From Polaromonas sp. (GTDB lineage Bacteria; Pseudomonadota; Gammaproteobacteria; Burkholderiales; Burkholderiaceae_C): a DNA stretch of 64,000 nt. Positions within the stretch are counted from its first letter, which is position 1. The number at the start of each line of letters is the position of its first letter. The notes below the pieces were generated by a model that saw nothing but the letters and a program-made list of their open reading frames with translations, had not been told where the DNA came from and ran no database searches. This document shows positions 16,437-24,802 of the stretch, in pieces. The stretch is taken from contig NZ_JADMJK010000096.1 in NCBI RefSeq assembly GCF_018780625.1, forward strand, positions 3,033 to 67,032. The letters are read 5' to 3'. The translations under genes and the position numbers were made by a program.

Positions 16437-16717
16437 GATGGATTTCCTTGCTTCGGTGGCTCTGGCTTGTCCGGCCCGGCTTGTGGCTCGCCACGGCCAT
16501 GGCGATGAGCACCATGACCGTGATGCATGAAAACATGCATCAGCGGGCAGGCCAGAACCAGCAGGTAGGGCAATGCACCCAGGAAGTGGGCACGGTGCTC
16601 GCTCAGCAAAAAGTAGGCGGCGACGGCACCGAACACCACCAGGCCCAAACCGTACCGCGAGCGCCAAAATGGCGTGGCGCCCGGAGGGCAGGACTGAGAA
16701 CTGTGCTTGTCGTCCAT
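16433..16717 (-). CDS. DUF2933 small membrane protein with His-rich tail
   Basis: 94 residues. Two close hydrophobic helices (GLGLVVFGAVAAYFLLSEH and ALPYLLVLACPLMHVFM) are followed by HHGHGAHRHGRGE and a Pro/Lys tail. This is the DUF2933 pattern found in heavy-metal resistance loci. The Cys, Met and His residues at the membrane face could bind copper. GGAG lies six bases before the ATG. The stop overlaps the start of the ICMT-family gene, so the two proteins are probably made together and may form one membrane unit. Confidence 0.82.
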   Translation of the reverse strand: MDDKHSSQSCPPGATPFWRSRYGLGLVVFGAVAAYFLLSEHRAHFLGALPYLLVLACPLMHVFMHHGHGAHRHGRGEPQAGPDKPEPPKQGNPS

Positions 16718-16767
16718 GGGAATCTCCAGGGAGAAGGGTGTGACGCCGGCTCACCGAGCCGGTGTCA

Positions 16768-18423
16768 TCAACCCTTCACGCGAAAGTTGATCATCATGCC
16801 GCCATCTTCGTGTTCCAGGTTGTGGCAATGGAAGACATAGGTCTGGTCACCGGGGAAGTCGTGGGCGAAGTCGATCGCCACCCGCACCGTTTCGCCGGGC
16901 CAGACCAGCACGGTGTCCTTCCAGCCGAGGTCGCTCACGGTGCGGCCCTTGCCGAAACGCGCCGTGGCCGCGACCTGGGGCGGGCTGCCGATGCGTTCGA
17001 GCACCTGGAACGAAAAGCCGTGGATGTGCATCGGGTGCGGCATGCCCATCGTCGGGTTGCTGATGTTCCAGATTTCCACCGCGCCGCGTTTGACGTCGAA
17101 CGCGATCTCGTCCATGTGGAAGGTGCGTCCGTTGATCAGGAAGCGCATCTGTCCCATCGACAGCTCGATCTTGCGCTGCGCGGCGCCTTCGGTTCGGATC
17201 GGCTTGACCTGGGACAGCGTGGCCGGCAGTTTGGCGGCGACGCGATCGCCGGCCGTCACCGACAGCTTCAACACGTTGAACTCCGCGCCCAGCGGCAGCC
17301 GTGACGAGCTCATGCTGGCCATCATCCGCCCCATGCCCATACCACCCATACCACCCATACCACCAGTTCCGCCAGCAGGCCCTTCGTTTTCCATGGCATC
17401 GAACGTCAGGCTCCTGAGGAAGATGTCCTCACCGGGCTGCGCCTGGCCCGCGTCGAACAGCACATCGAGGCGCTCGCCCGGCGCGAGAAAGGCCTCGGTC
17501 ACAGTTTCGGGCCGCTCGATCAGGCCGCCGTCGGTGCCGATGACGGTGAAATCCAGCGGCGTGCTGCCCTTGACGAAGGCAAGCCGGTAGATGCGTGCAT
17601 TCGATCCATTGAGAAGCCGCAGGCGATAGGTGCGCGGGGTGACGGCCTGGACCGCATTGGGCGTCAGGTTGGCGAGCACGATGTCGCCGAGCCAGCCCAT
17701 CATGGCTTCATGGGCATCAGGCTTGTACAACAGCTTGCCCTGCGCGTCGAACTGCTTGTCCTGGATGACCAGGGGCAGGTCGGTGACGCCGAGTTGCAAG
17801 TCAAGCGACTTGCTCAGCCGGCGCTGGTCGTCGTCGTCCACCAGGAAGAAACTCGCCAGGCCGTGGTAGGCCTGCTCGGCGGTCAGCTCGTGGGCATGCG
17901 TGTGGTACCAGTAGGTGCCGCCGCGGTTGCTCACTTTGAAGTCGTACGCGTAGCGCCCGCCGGGGCCGATGGTACTGGCCGGGTGGCCGTCCATGGCGGC
18001 GGGCGTGTGCAGGCCGTGCCAGTGGATGATGGTCGGCTCGGCCAGCGCGTTGTCCAGGCTGGCCGTGAAGCGCGCGCCGCTCTCGATGCGCAATATCGGG
18101 TTCTGGTAGGCCTTGCCCGCCTGCTCGGTCTGGTACAGCAGGAACGGCGATTCGCGGCCGGGCAGAAGCGGGAAGCTCGCCGCAACGGTGCGGATTTTCA
18201 GCGGCCCGGCGACATCGAGCACCCCGAACGGCCCGCTGCCCACAGGGATGAACAGCTTTTGCTGGAAGTTCGCGGCGGCGACCGGATCGAAGGGATAGTG
18301 GCGAAACGGCCCGCCAGCCAGCGCGTTGGAACGAGGCGATCCGTAATACATCCAACCGGCCCCACCGGTGGCGGCCACGGCCGCTACCCCGCCAAACTGA
18401 AGCAATTGTCTTCTTTGTAACAT
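16768..18423 (-). CDS. Three-domain multicopper oxidase (CueO-like)
   Basis: 551 residues with a twin-arginine-type leader (QRRQLLQFGG). Ligand sets are complete: HWHGLHTPA and YHTHAHE in domain 1, HPMHIHGFSF and HCHNLEHEDGGMM in domain 3, giving one type 1 and one trinuclear site. A Met/Gly insert at about 360-380 (GGMGGMGGMGMGRMM, encoded by a short imperfect DNA repeat) resembles the Met-rich Cu(I)-binding segment of CueO. The expected role is Cu(I) oxidation in the periplasm. AGGAG lies six bases upstream of the ATG. It follows the Met-rich lipoprotein gene by 10 bases. Confidence 0.9.
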   Translation of the reverse strand: MLQRRQLLQFGGVAAVAATGGAGWMYYGSPRSNALAGGPFRHYPFDPVAAANFQQKLFIPVGSGPFGVLDVAGPLKIRTVAASFPLLPGRESPFLLYQTEQAGKAYQNPILRIESGARFTASLDNALAEPTIIHWHGLHTPAAMDGHPASTIGPGGRYAYDFKVSNRGGTYWYHTHAHELTAEQAYHGLASFFLVDDDDQRRLSKSLDLQLGVTDLPLVIQDKQFDAQGKLLYKPDAHEAMMGWLGDIVLANLTPNAVQAVTPRTYRLRLLNGSNARIYRLAFVKGSTPLDFTVIGTDGGLIERPETVTEAFLAPGERLDVLFDAGQAQPGEDIFLRSLTFDAMENEGPAGGTGGMGGMGGMGMGRMMASMSSSRLPLGAEFNVLKLSVTAGDRVAAKLPATLSQVKPIRTEGAAQRKIELSMGQMRFLINGRTFHMDEIAFDVKRGAVEIWNISNPTMGMPHPMHIHGFSFQVLERIGSPPQVAATARFGKGRTVSDLGWKDTVLVWPGETVRVAIDFAHDFPGDQTYVFHCHNLEHEDGGMMINFRVKG

Positions 18424-18433
18424 AGGGTTCTCC

Positions 18434-18847
18434 TTAGCGCGCCGTCGCCGCCGGCATCCGGTCCATCATCATTTTCATCATGGCCTGCATCATGTCCATG
18501 CGCTTTTCCATCATCTGCTGGCGTGCGCCCATGTCGCCGGTCATGCCTTTCATACCGCCCATGCCGGCGCCGGACATGCCGTCCATCATGGCCATGCCGT
18601 CCTGCATGGTTTTCATGTGTTCGGCCATCAGTTTGCTGCGCTCTTCCGGGGTCTTGGCGTTCATCATTTTTTCGTGCATGCCCTGCATGGTCTTCATCTG
18701 CGCATCCATCCGGGCCATCTGGTCGGGCATGGCCATGCTGTTGGCAAACGATGTGCCCATGGGCATCGTCGGGGCGGTGTTGCAGGCGACCAGGGCGCTG
18801 GCGGCGGTGAGGGCAATGGCAAGGGGAATAAATCGAAAATGGGTCAT
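18434..18847 (-). CDS. Methionine-rich lipoprotein, probable Cu(I) binder
   Basis: 137 residues. The signal ends in a lipobox (ALVAC) with Cys22 as the lipid-bearing residue. The mature part of about 116 residues holds 33 methionines, many in MMxxM and GMxGM patterns (MQAMMKMMMDRM, GAGMGGMKGMTGDMG), and is predicted to be helical. Met clusters bind Cu(I) selectively under oxidising conditions, so this is probably a copper sponge or a donor to the oxidase encoded next. AGGAG precedes the ATG by six bases. It is the first gene of the long minus-strand copper operon. Confidence 0.8.
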   Translation of the reverse strand: MTHFRFIPLAIALTAASALVACNTAPTMPMGTSFANSMAMPDQMARMDAQMKTMQGMHEKMMNAKTPEERSKLMAEHMKTMQDGMAMMDGMSGAGMGGMKGMTGDMGARQQMMEKRMDMMQAMMKMMMDRMPAATAR

Positions 18848-18964
18848 GACAGACTCCTGGTGAGGTGGAAAAAAAATGGAATGCGGTGTGCGTTAGCACA
18901 ACTGAATTGGGATGTGCACGCGAATCGCAGAGCAAGAGGCTCCGGACCAGGCGACGAAGGACGG

Positions 18965-19408
18965 CTAGAGTGCCAGGCGCGAGAAGCGAACCCGGACGGG
19001 CAGCGCAGGGGTGGCGGGCTGCGGGTCATCAATGTTGCGGGGCGCCAGGACGACGGATGCCGCAGAGATGGTCCAGAGCACCGCAAGCAGGGGTGCCGGA
19101 CCAGGATCGGATTGAGCGAGCGTCAATTCCTGCTTGGGAAAAGAGCGTGAGCCATCGTCACAAACCTTCAGGCAGGGGGCTTTAAACTGCGAAACGTCAA
19201 TGCCGTCGGCAACGGCTCCCGCATGACCTGGCAGTATGGGAGACGCATGCGCAGCCTCGGAATATCCGGCGGCGACAACATGGGAATGCGTTTCGCGCAC
19301 CTCCAGCAGACACGCGTTTGCAACCCCTGAAGCCAAGGCAAACAGCCACACCAGCAACACCATGAATACGGTGTGGCGCGTGGTGCGGGCAGTTGAAAAG
19401 AGGTTCAT
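18965..19408 (-). CDS. Small secreted Cys/His protein of DUF2946/CopL-like type
   Basis: 147 residues from MNLFSTART, with a strong hydrophobic signal ending near GVANA. The mature part has Cys and His residues (ACLLEVRETHSH) and a short motif, APCLKVCDDGSRSFPKQ, then a second hydrophobic stretch near residue 115. I can relate it only loosely to small secreted proteins beside copper genes. A consensus FNR/Anr box and a TATAAC -10-like hexamer lie upstream at class II spacing, so oxygen-responsive expression is possible. It is separated from the copper operon by 117 bases. Confidence 0.55.
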   Translation of the reverse strand: MNLFSTARTTRHTVFMVLLVWLFALASGVANACLLEVRETHSHVVAAGYSEAAHASPILPGHAGAVADGIDVSQFKAPCLKVCDDGSRSFPKQELTLAQSDPGPAPLLAVLWTISAASVVLAPRNIDDPQPATPALPVRVRFSRLAL

Positions 19409-19434
19409 ATTGGGACAGGTCACTATTGGCCCAT

Positions 19435-19440
19435 GTTATA
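19435..19440 (-). promoter_or_regulatory. -10-like hexamer TATAAC for the minus-strand gene at 18965-19408
   Basis: Read on the minus strand, the bases give TATAAC. A start of transcription about seven bases downstream would fall near 19428, 20 bases before the ATG at 19408. The centre of the FNR box is then about 41 bases upstream, which is the class II activator position. No -35 hexamer is needed in that arrangement. Confidence 0.45.
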
Positions 19441-19461
19441 TGCAGGCGCCGCGATGAAGTA

Positions 19462-19475
19462 TTGATCTGTATCAA
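19462..19475. promoter_or_regulatory. Consensus FNR/Anr-type binding site
   Basis: TTGATCTGTATCAA matches the FNR consensus TTGAT-N4-ATCAA at every fixed position. It lies between the divergent genes 18965-19408 and 19527-20873. Its spacing to the minus-strand -10 fits a class II promoter; on the plus side it is 58 bases from the TAXI-protein start, without a clear -10. Either or both genes may respond to low oxygen. Confidence 0.65.
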
Positions 19476-19526
19476 AAAATCAGCACTGACGGATGCTGGC
19501 TGCCACCACATGCTATGGTTCTTTGC

Positions 19527-20873
19527 ATGCCCAAAACCATACGCTACACCCTGCTGTCGCTGCGCGATCTCACCGTTTCTGCCGGCCCCTTCCTGCTGCT
19601 GGCCGCGATGCTGCTGGTACTGGCCTACAGCTGGCTGGACCCCAACCCGCCCAAGCGCGTCACGCTGGCCACCGGCCCGGCGCAAAGCGCCTATGAGGCG
19701 TTTGGCAAGCGTTACGCCGAGGCGCTGAAAAAGGAAGGCATTGAGGTCGTGCTTCTGCCCTCCGAAGGGTCGGCCGCCAACCTGCAGCTGCTGCGCGCGG
19801 GCAAGGCCGACCTGGGCTTTGTGCAAGGCGGCAGCAGCGCGCCGGGCAGCCCGCAGGACGAGGAACTTGAATCGCTGGGCAGCCTGTTTCTGGAGCCCGT
19901 CTGGCTGTTTTACCGGGAAGAGGCGGCGCGCCGCGTGAACCCCACAGCCACGCTGACCGCGCTGCCCGAACTCAAGGGGCTGCGCGTCAACGTCGGCACG
20001 CCGGGCAGCGGCCTGCCCAGCCTGATGGACAAATTGCTGGAAAGCAACCGGATTGACAAAAGCACGCTGGTGCTGTCCGAGCTGGAGCAAACACCGGCCA
20101 CCGTGGCCTTTCTGGGCGGCGAACTGGACGCCATCGTGTTTGCCTCGGCCCCCGAGTCGCTGATGGTGCAGATGCTGCTGCAAACCCCGGGGGTCAAGCT
20201 CATGGATTTTGCGCAGAGCGAGGCGTATTCGCGGCGCTTTGCGTTTCTGAGCCCGGCCGTGCTGCCGCGCGGCGTGGTCGATCTGGCGGCCAACATTCCG
20301 CCGCAAGACGTGCGCCTGGTGGCACCGACCACCACCCTGCTCACGCGCACCGGCACGCACCCGGCGCTGCTCCAGCTGTTTGCCCTGGCGGGCAATGACA
20401 TTCACGGCAGCGCGGGCTGGTTCAAGCAGGCCCGCGAATACCCCAAGCTGGCCAACAACGAAGTGCCGATTTCAGCCGAAGCCGAGCGCAGCATCAAAAA
20501 CGACAAGCCTTTCTTGCAGCGCTACCTGCCGTTTTGGGTGGCCAATCTGGTGGAACGCATGTGGCTGGTGATGGGCCTGATCATTGCCATCATGCTGCCG
20601 CTGTCGCGCATCGTGCCGCCGCTCTATGAGTTTCGGGTGCGCTCGCGCATTTTCAGGTGGTACGGCCAGCTGCGCGACATTGAAAACCGCATTGACAGCG
20701 CAGACAGCCCGGATGCGCTGCATGAAGAACTGGAAAGCCTGGAACACCGCGCCGAAAAAATCAGCGTGCCGCTGTCCTATGCCGACGAACTGTATGCGCT
20801 GCGCAACAATATTCAGCTGGTGCAAAAAAAGCTGCAAAGGCGGCAGATCCAGGCGCCGCGCAGCAAGCCATAA
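19527..20873 (+). CDS. Membrane-anchored TAXI-family (TRAP-type) solute-binding protein
   Basis: 448 residues from MPKTIRYTLL (the track starts four codons earlier). One N-terminal membrane helix is followed by a TAXI-type binding domain (ATGPAQSAYEAFGKRYAEAL, LGFVQGGSS, LNVGTPGSG-like RVNVGTPGSGLP). A second helix lies at about 335-360 (LVMGLIIAIMLPLSRI), then a helical tail with LHEELESLEHRAEK. Usual TRAP systems have DctQ/DctM permeases; none is encoded here, so this is an orphan, perhaps a sensor or an adaptor. It precedes the cation ATPase by 134 bases. Confidence 0.8.
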   Translation: MPKTIRYTLLSLRDLTVSAGPFLLLAAMLLVLAYSWLDPNPPKRVTLATGPAQSAYEAFGKRYAEALKKEGIEVVLLPSEGSAANLQLLRAGKADLGFVQGGSSAPGSPQDEELESLGSLFLEPVWLFYREEAARRVNPTATLTALPELKGLRVNVGTPGSGLPSLMDKLLESNRIDKSTLVLSELEQTPATVAFLGGELDAIVFASAPESLMVQMLLQTPGVKLMDFAQSEAYSRRFAFLSPAVLPRGVVDLAANIPPQDVRLVAPTTTLLTRTGTHPALLQLFALAGNDIHGSAGWFKQAREYPKLANNEVPISAEAERSIKNDKPFLQRYLPFWVANLVERMWLVMGLIIAIMLPLSRIVPPLYEFRVRSRIFRWYGQLRDIENRIDSADSPDALHEELESLEHRAEKISVPLSYADELYALRNNIQLVQKKLQRRQIQAPRSKP

Positions 20874-21007
20874 GCCCGGAGTGCCAGCCCAGGGCGCACC
20901 TCTTGATCCAACGCAACTTATGCGGCCTTGCGCGCGAACGAAGGTCGGCCCCTGGTTTATTTGCAGCCGTTGTGCGTTATTCTGAAAATTTTGGAAATTG
21001 GCCTTGC

Positions 21008-23707
21008 ATGACTTCAGCGACGAAAGCACCGGGTAGTAAGGCGGCGCCTTCGGCGCCAGCGTGGCATGCCTTGCAAAGCGAAAACGTGCTGGCACGGCTC
21101 GCCTGCGACCCCGCGTCGGGCTTGAGCGCCGCAGAAGTCGCGCTGCGGCAGGCCCGGGACGGCGCCAACACCCTGCCCGAGCCGCCGCGCCGCTCCGTGT
21201 TTTCCATCGTCGCGCGTCAGTTCAAGAGTCCGCTGATCTACATCCTGTTTGTGGCGGCGCTGCTGGCAGTGGCGCTGTCACATCACGGCGATGCGGTGGT
21301 GATTCTGCTCGTGGTGCTGGTCAATGCGCTGATAGGCGCATTCCAGGAAGGCCGCGCCGAGCGCTCGATGGCCTCGCTCAGGCAACTCTCGGCGTTGCGG
21401 GTGCGCGTGCTGCGGGACGGGCAGGAAACAGTGGTCGAGGCACGCAGCCTGGTGATGGGCGATCTGCTGCTGCTGGCCGCAGGCGACGCGATTGGCGCCG
21501 ATGCGCGTCTGATTGAAGAGGCACAGCTGCAGGTGGCTGAAGCGGCGCTGACCGGCGAGTCGGTGCCGGTCAGCAAAAACGTACTGGCTTTGCCAAAGGC
21601 GACCGGCCTGGCCGACCGCCACAACATGGTGTTTTCAGGCACCTACGCCACCGCCGGGCGCGCACGCGCGGTGGTGGTGGCGATTGGCACCGCCACCGAA
21701 GTCGGCCGCATTGCCAGCATGACCGAAACCGCGACCGAGCCCAAGACGCCGCTGGAGCAGCGCATCGAGCAGTTTGGCCGCTGGCTGGTGGTGGCCGCGC
21801 TGGTGCTGTTTGGTGCAGTGGTGGCGCTGGGTCTGTACCGCGAACTGCCGCTGGCCGATGTGCTGATGGTCGCCATCAGCCAGATGGTGTCGATGGTGCC
21901 CGAAGGATTGCCCGTGGCCATGACGATTGCGCTGGCCGTGGGCATGCAGCGCATGGCGGCGCGCGGCGCCATCATTCGCCGCCTGTCCGCCGTCGAAACG
22001 CTGGGCTCAACCACGGTGATTTGCACCGACAAGACCGGCACCCTGACGCGCAATGAAATGACGGTCAGCACCCTGTGGCTGCCGGGTGGGGTGGAAATCG
22101 ACGTGAGCGGGATTGGCTACGCGCCAGAGGGAAAATTCAGCGTGGAAGATGCGGCACTGGCGCCGCTGCTGCAGGCAGCAGCGCTGTGCAACGATGCGCA
22201 ACTGCTGCCGCCCGAACAAGGGCGCACCGAATGGACGGTGGTGGGCGACCCGACCGAAGGCGCGCTGAAGGTGCTGGCGGCCAAGAGCGGCATGGAACTG
22301 GACCAGTTGGCGCAAGGTGCACCGCGCGAAGCCGAGTTGCCCTTCGATTCAGACATCAAGATGATGGCCACGCGCCACCGCCTGGCCGATGCGCCGCGCC
22401 GGGTGTACATCAAGGGTGCGCCCGAAGCGGTGCTGGGCCTGTGCGCGGCCGACGGCACGGCGTTGACCCATGCCGCGCGCATGGCCGCTGAAGCCATGGC
22501 GGCGCGCGCGCTGCGGGTGCTGGCGTTTGCCGTGGTGCAAGACGACCCGCTCGATGCCGACGCGGGCTTTGCCGCGCTGGCCGGCCGCGCCCACCTGCTG
22601 GGCATGGTCGGTCAGATCGACCCGCCGCGCGAGGAGGTCAAGGCCGCCGTCGCCGAATGCCGCGCGGCCGGCATCCGGCCCGTGATGGTGACGGGTGACC
22701 ACAAACTCACAGGGCTGGCCATTGCGCGTGCGCTCGGCATTGCGCGGGAGGGCGACCGGGCCGTGGATGGCGATGAACTCGAGCGCATGAACGAGACCGA
22801 CCTTCGCAGCGCGCTGGATCAGATCGCCGTGTTTGCGCGCGTTCACCCGGCGCAAAAGCTGCGCATCGTGGAAGCGCTGCAGGCCCATGGAGAGGTCGTG
22901 GCCATGACCGGCGACGGCGTCAACGATGCGCCTGCGCTGGCACGCGCCGACGTCGGCGTGGCAATGGGGATCACCGGCACCGAGGTCGCCAAGAGCGCTG
23001 CCAAGATCGTCATCACCGACGACAACTTTTCCACCATTGTGGAAGCGGTCGAGCAGGGGCGCGTGGTCTATGGCAATCTGAAAAAGGTGATTTTGTACCT
23101 GTTCACCACCTCGGTCGATGAGGTCGTGCTACTTCTGCTGGCCTTGCTGGGCGGCTACCCGCTGCCGCTGGTGGCGGTGCAAATCCTGTGGATCAACATT
23201 GTGACCGAGGGAACGCTGACCGTGAACCTGGTGATGGACCCACCCGACGGGGACGAGATGGAGCATGAACCTATTGCGCGCAACGACCCCTTGCTGGACC
23301 GCACCATGCTCGGTCGGGTGCTGCTGATGGCCACCACTGCGGTGCTGGTGACCTTCAGCTGGTTTGTCTGGCGAATCGGGCAAGACGTGCCGATCGAGAT
23401 GGTGCGCACCGAGACCTTCACACTGCTGGCCATGTGCCAGTGGTTCAACGTGCTGAACTGCCAGTCGGCCAGCCGCTCGGCGCTGAAACTGGGCCTGCTG
23501 AAGAACCCCTGGCTGCTCGGCGGCTTGTCGCTCAGTGTGCTGCTGCAGCTGCTGGTGCTTTATTGGCCGCTGATGAACACGCTTTTCCACACCGTGCCGC
23601 TGGCCCCCGCCTCGTTGCTGCCGCTGGTCGCCCTGGCCAGTTGCGTGCTCTGGGCCGAGGAGTTGCGCAAGCTCATCGTGCGCTCACACCCGCGGCGCAC
23701 GCCATGA
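21008..23707 (+). CDS. Type II cation-transporting P-type ATPase
   Basis: 899 residues from MTSATKAPG; the track's 20903 start is upstream of any family residues. The N-terminal cation-ATPase domain (WHALQSENVLARL, NTLPEPPRRSV), TGES actuator, CTDKTGTLT with Asp341, KGAPE and GDGVNDAPAL are all present, as is the PEGLP of helix 4, as in SERCA/PMCA and PMR1-like pumps. Helix 6 reads NIVTEGTLTVNLVMDPP instead of the common NLVTDGLPA form, so ion specificity (Ca, Mn, Mg or other) cannot be stated. Its last codons overlap the CaCA exchanger start (ATGA). Confidence 0.9.
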   Translation: MTSATKAPGSKAAPSAPAWHALQSENVLARLACDPASGLSAAEVALRQARDGANTLPEPPRRSVFSIVARQFKSPLIYILFVAALLAVALSHHGDAVVILLVVLVNALIGAFQEGRAERSMASLRQLSALRVRVLRDGQETVVEARSLVMGDLLLLAAGDAIGADARLIEEAQLQVAEAALTGESVPVSKNVLALPKATGLADRHNMVFSGTYATAGRARAVVVAIGTATEVGRIASMTETATEPKTPLEQRIEQFGRWLVVAALVLFGAVVALGLYRELPLADVLMVAISQMVSMVPEGLPVAMTIALAVGMQRMAARGAIIRRLSAVETLGSTTVICTDKTGTLTRNEMTVSTLWLPGGVEIDVSGIGYAPEGKFSVEDAALAPLLQAAALCNDAQLLPPEQGRTEWTVVGDPTEGALKVLAAKSGMELDQLAQGAPREAELPFDSDIKMMATRHRLADAPRRVYIKGAPEAVLGLCAADGTALTHAARMAAEAMAARALRVLAFAVVQDDPLDADAGFAALAGRAHLLGMVGQIDPPREEVKAAVAECRAAGIRPVMVTGDHKLTGLAIARALGIAREGDRAVDGDELERMNETDLRSALDQIAVFARVHPAQKLRIVEALQAHGEVVAMTGDGVNDAPALARADVGVAMGITGTEVAKSAAKIVITDDNFSTIVEAVEQGRVVYGNLKKVILYLFTTSVDEVVLLLLALLGGYPLPLVAVQILWINIVTEGTLTVNLVMDPPDGDEMEHEPIARNDPLLDRTMLGRVLLMATTAVLVTFSWFVWRIGQDVPIEMVRTETFTLLAMCQWFNVLNCQSASRSALKLGLLKNPWLLGGLSLSVLLQLLVLYWPLMNTLFHTVPLAPASLLPLVALASCVLWAEELRKLIVRSHPRRTP

Positions 23708-24711
23708 CGCTCGCGCTGCTGGGAATGCAATTTATGCTGTGCGCCGCGTTGATTGCGGGCGCGGGCTATGTCCTTTGCCAGAGTGCCGATGCCATCGCAA
23801 GAGCGACCGGGCTCACGGGCGGCTGGATGGGTCTGGCCCTGCTGGCGACTGTGACCTCGCTGCCCGAACTGGCGTCGGGCATCAGCGCGGTGACGGTAAT
23901 GGATGCGCCCAACCTGGCGGTCGGCAATGCGCTGGGGGCCTGCGTGTTCAACCTGGTGTTTCTGGTGGTGATTGACGCGCTGCAGCGTCGGGAGCCGATC
24001 TATTGCCGCGCCAGCACCGCGCATTTGCTGTCGGCGGCCTTTGGTGTGGTGATGCTCGGCTTTGTGGCGATGAGCCTGCTGCTGCCCGAACGCGCGCCGG
24101 GCCTGCTCCATCTAGGGCTGTACAGCCCGGCGCTGCTGGCGCTGTATTTGCTCGCACTGCGCAGCGTGTTTGCCCATGAGCAAGCGTTACGCCCCCCGCG
24201 TGATGCGCAGGCCGACCCTGATCCCGCACCGGCAATGACCCGCGAATGGCGCCGCTTTGGCCTGGCGGCAGTGGTCGTGGTGACGGCGGGCAGTTGGCTG
24301 CCGTCCCTTGCCGACCAACTGGCGCTGGTGATGGGCTGGAGCCGGAGCTTTGTCGGCACGCTTTTCATGGCGCTGGTGACCACGCTGCCCGAAATCGCGG
24401 TCACGCTATCGGCCCTGCGACTGCGCGCGCTAGACATGGCGATAGGCAACCTGCTCGGCAGCAATTTGTTCAATGTGGCGATTCTCGCCATCGACGACAT
24501 TTTTTACGTGCGCGGGCCACTGCTTGCGGACGCATCGCCGGTGCATGCAGGAACGGCGGTCGCGGCGGTGGTGATGACCGGGCTGGTCATGGTCGGGCTG
24601 GTGATGCGGCCACAGGGCCGCGAACTGCGGGTGCTGAGTTGGGTCAGCGTGGGGCTGCTGGCGACCTACCTGTTGAATGCCGCGCTGGTGTTTCTGCATG
24701 GCGGTGCATGA
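23704..24711 (+). CDS. CaCA-family sodium/calcium-type antiporter
   Basis: 335 residues from the ATG at 23704, which overlaps the ATPase stop. About ten helices in two halves carry the alpha-repeats: TSLPELASGISAV with AVGNALGACVFNL in the first, TTLPEIAVTLSALRL with AIGNLLGSNLFNVAI in the second. The acidic residue and the Asn of these repeats form the cation site. The family exchanges Ca2+ for Na+ or H+. Pairing with a type II P-type ATPase suggests joint control of a divalent cation, with the stress protein and permease downstream in the same series. Confidence 0.88.
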   Translation: MTLALLGMQFMLCAALIAGAGYVLCQSADAIARATGLTGGWMGLALLATVTSLPELASGISAVTVMDAPNLAVGNALGACVFNLVFLVVIDALQRREPIYCRASTAHLLSAAFGVVMLGFVAMSLLLPERAPGLLHLGLYSPALLALYLLALRSVFAHEQALRPPRDAQADPDPAPAMTREWRRFGLAAVVVVTAGSWLPSLADQLALVMGWSRSFVGTLFMALVTTLPEIAVTLSALRLRALDMAIGNLLGSNLFNVAILAIDDIFYVRGPLLADASPVHAGTAVAAVVMTGLVMVGLVMRPQGRELRVLSWVSVGLLATYLLNAALVFLHGGA

Positions 24712-24802
24712 CGCAGATATTGAACCCCTTTGACGATGCCGCCGACCACACCGCACAGCGCCTGGTCAGGAAAATACACCTGCCTGTTGAAAAGGACCGA
24801 CC

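Noticed and set aside
17335-17375. Short tandem DNA repeat inside the three-domain oxidase gene
   Set aside because: It simply encodes the Met/Gly loop of the oxidase and is not a separate element.
19197-20405. 402-residue minus-strand ORF opposite the TAXI gene
   Set aside because: Crosses a gene boundary, Gln/Arg/His-rich, no family features.
20903-20916. FNR-like TTGATCCAACGCAA before the type II ATPase
   Set aside because: Two mismatches in the second half-site; too weak to call beside the perfect box at 19462.
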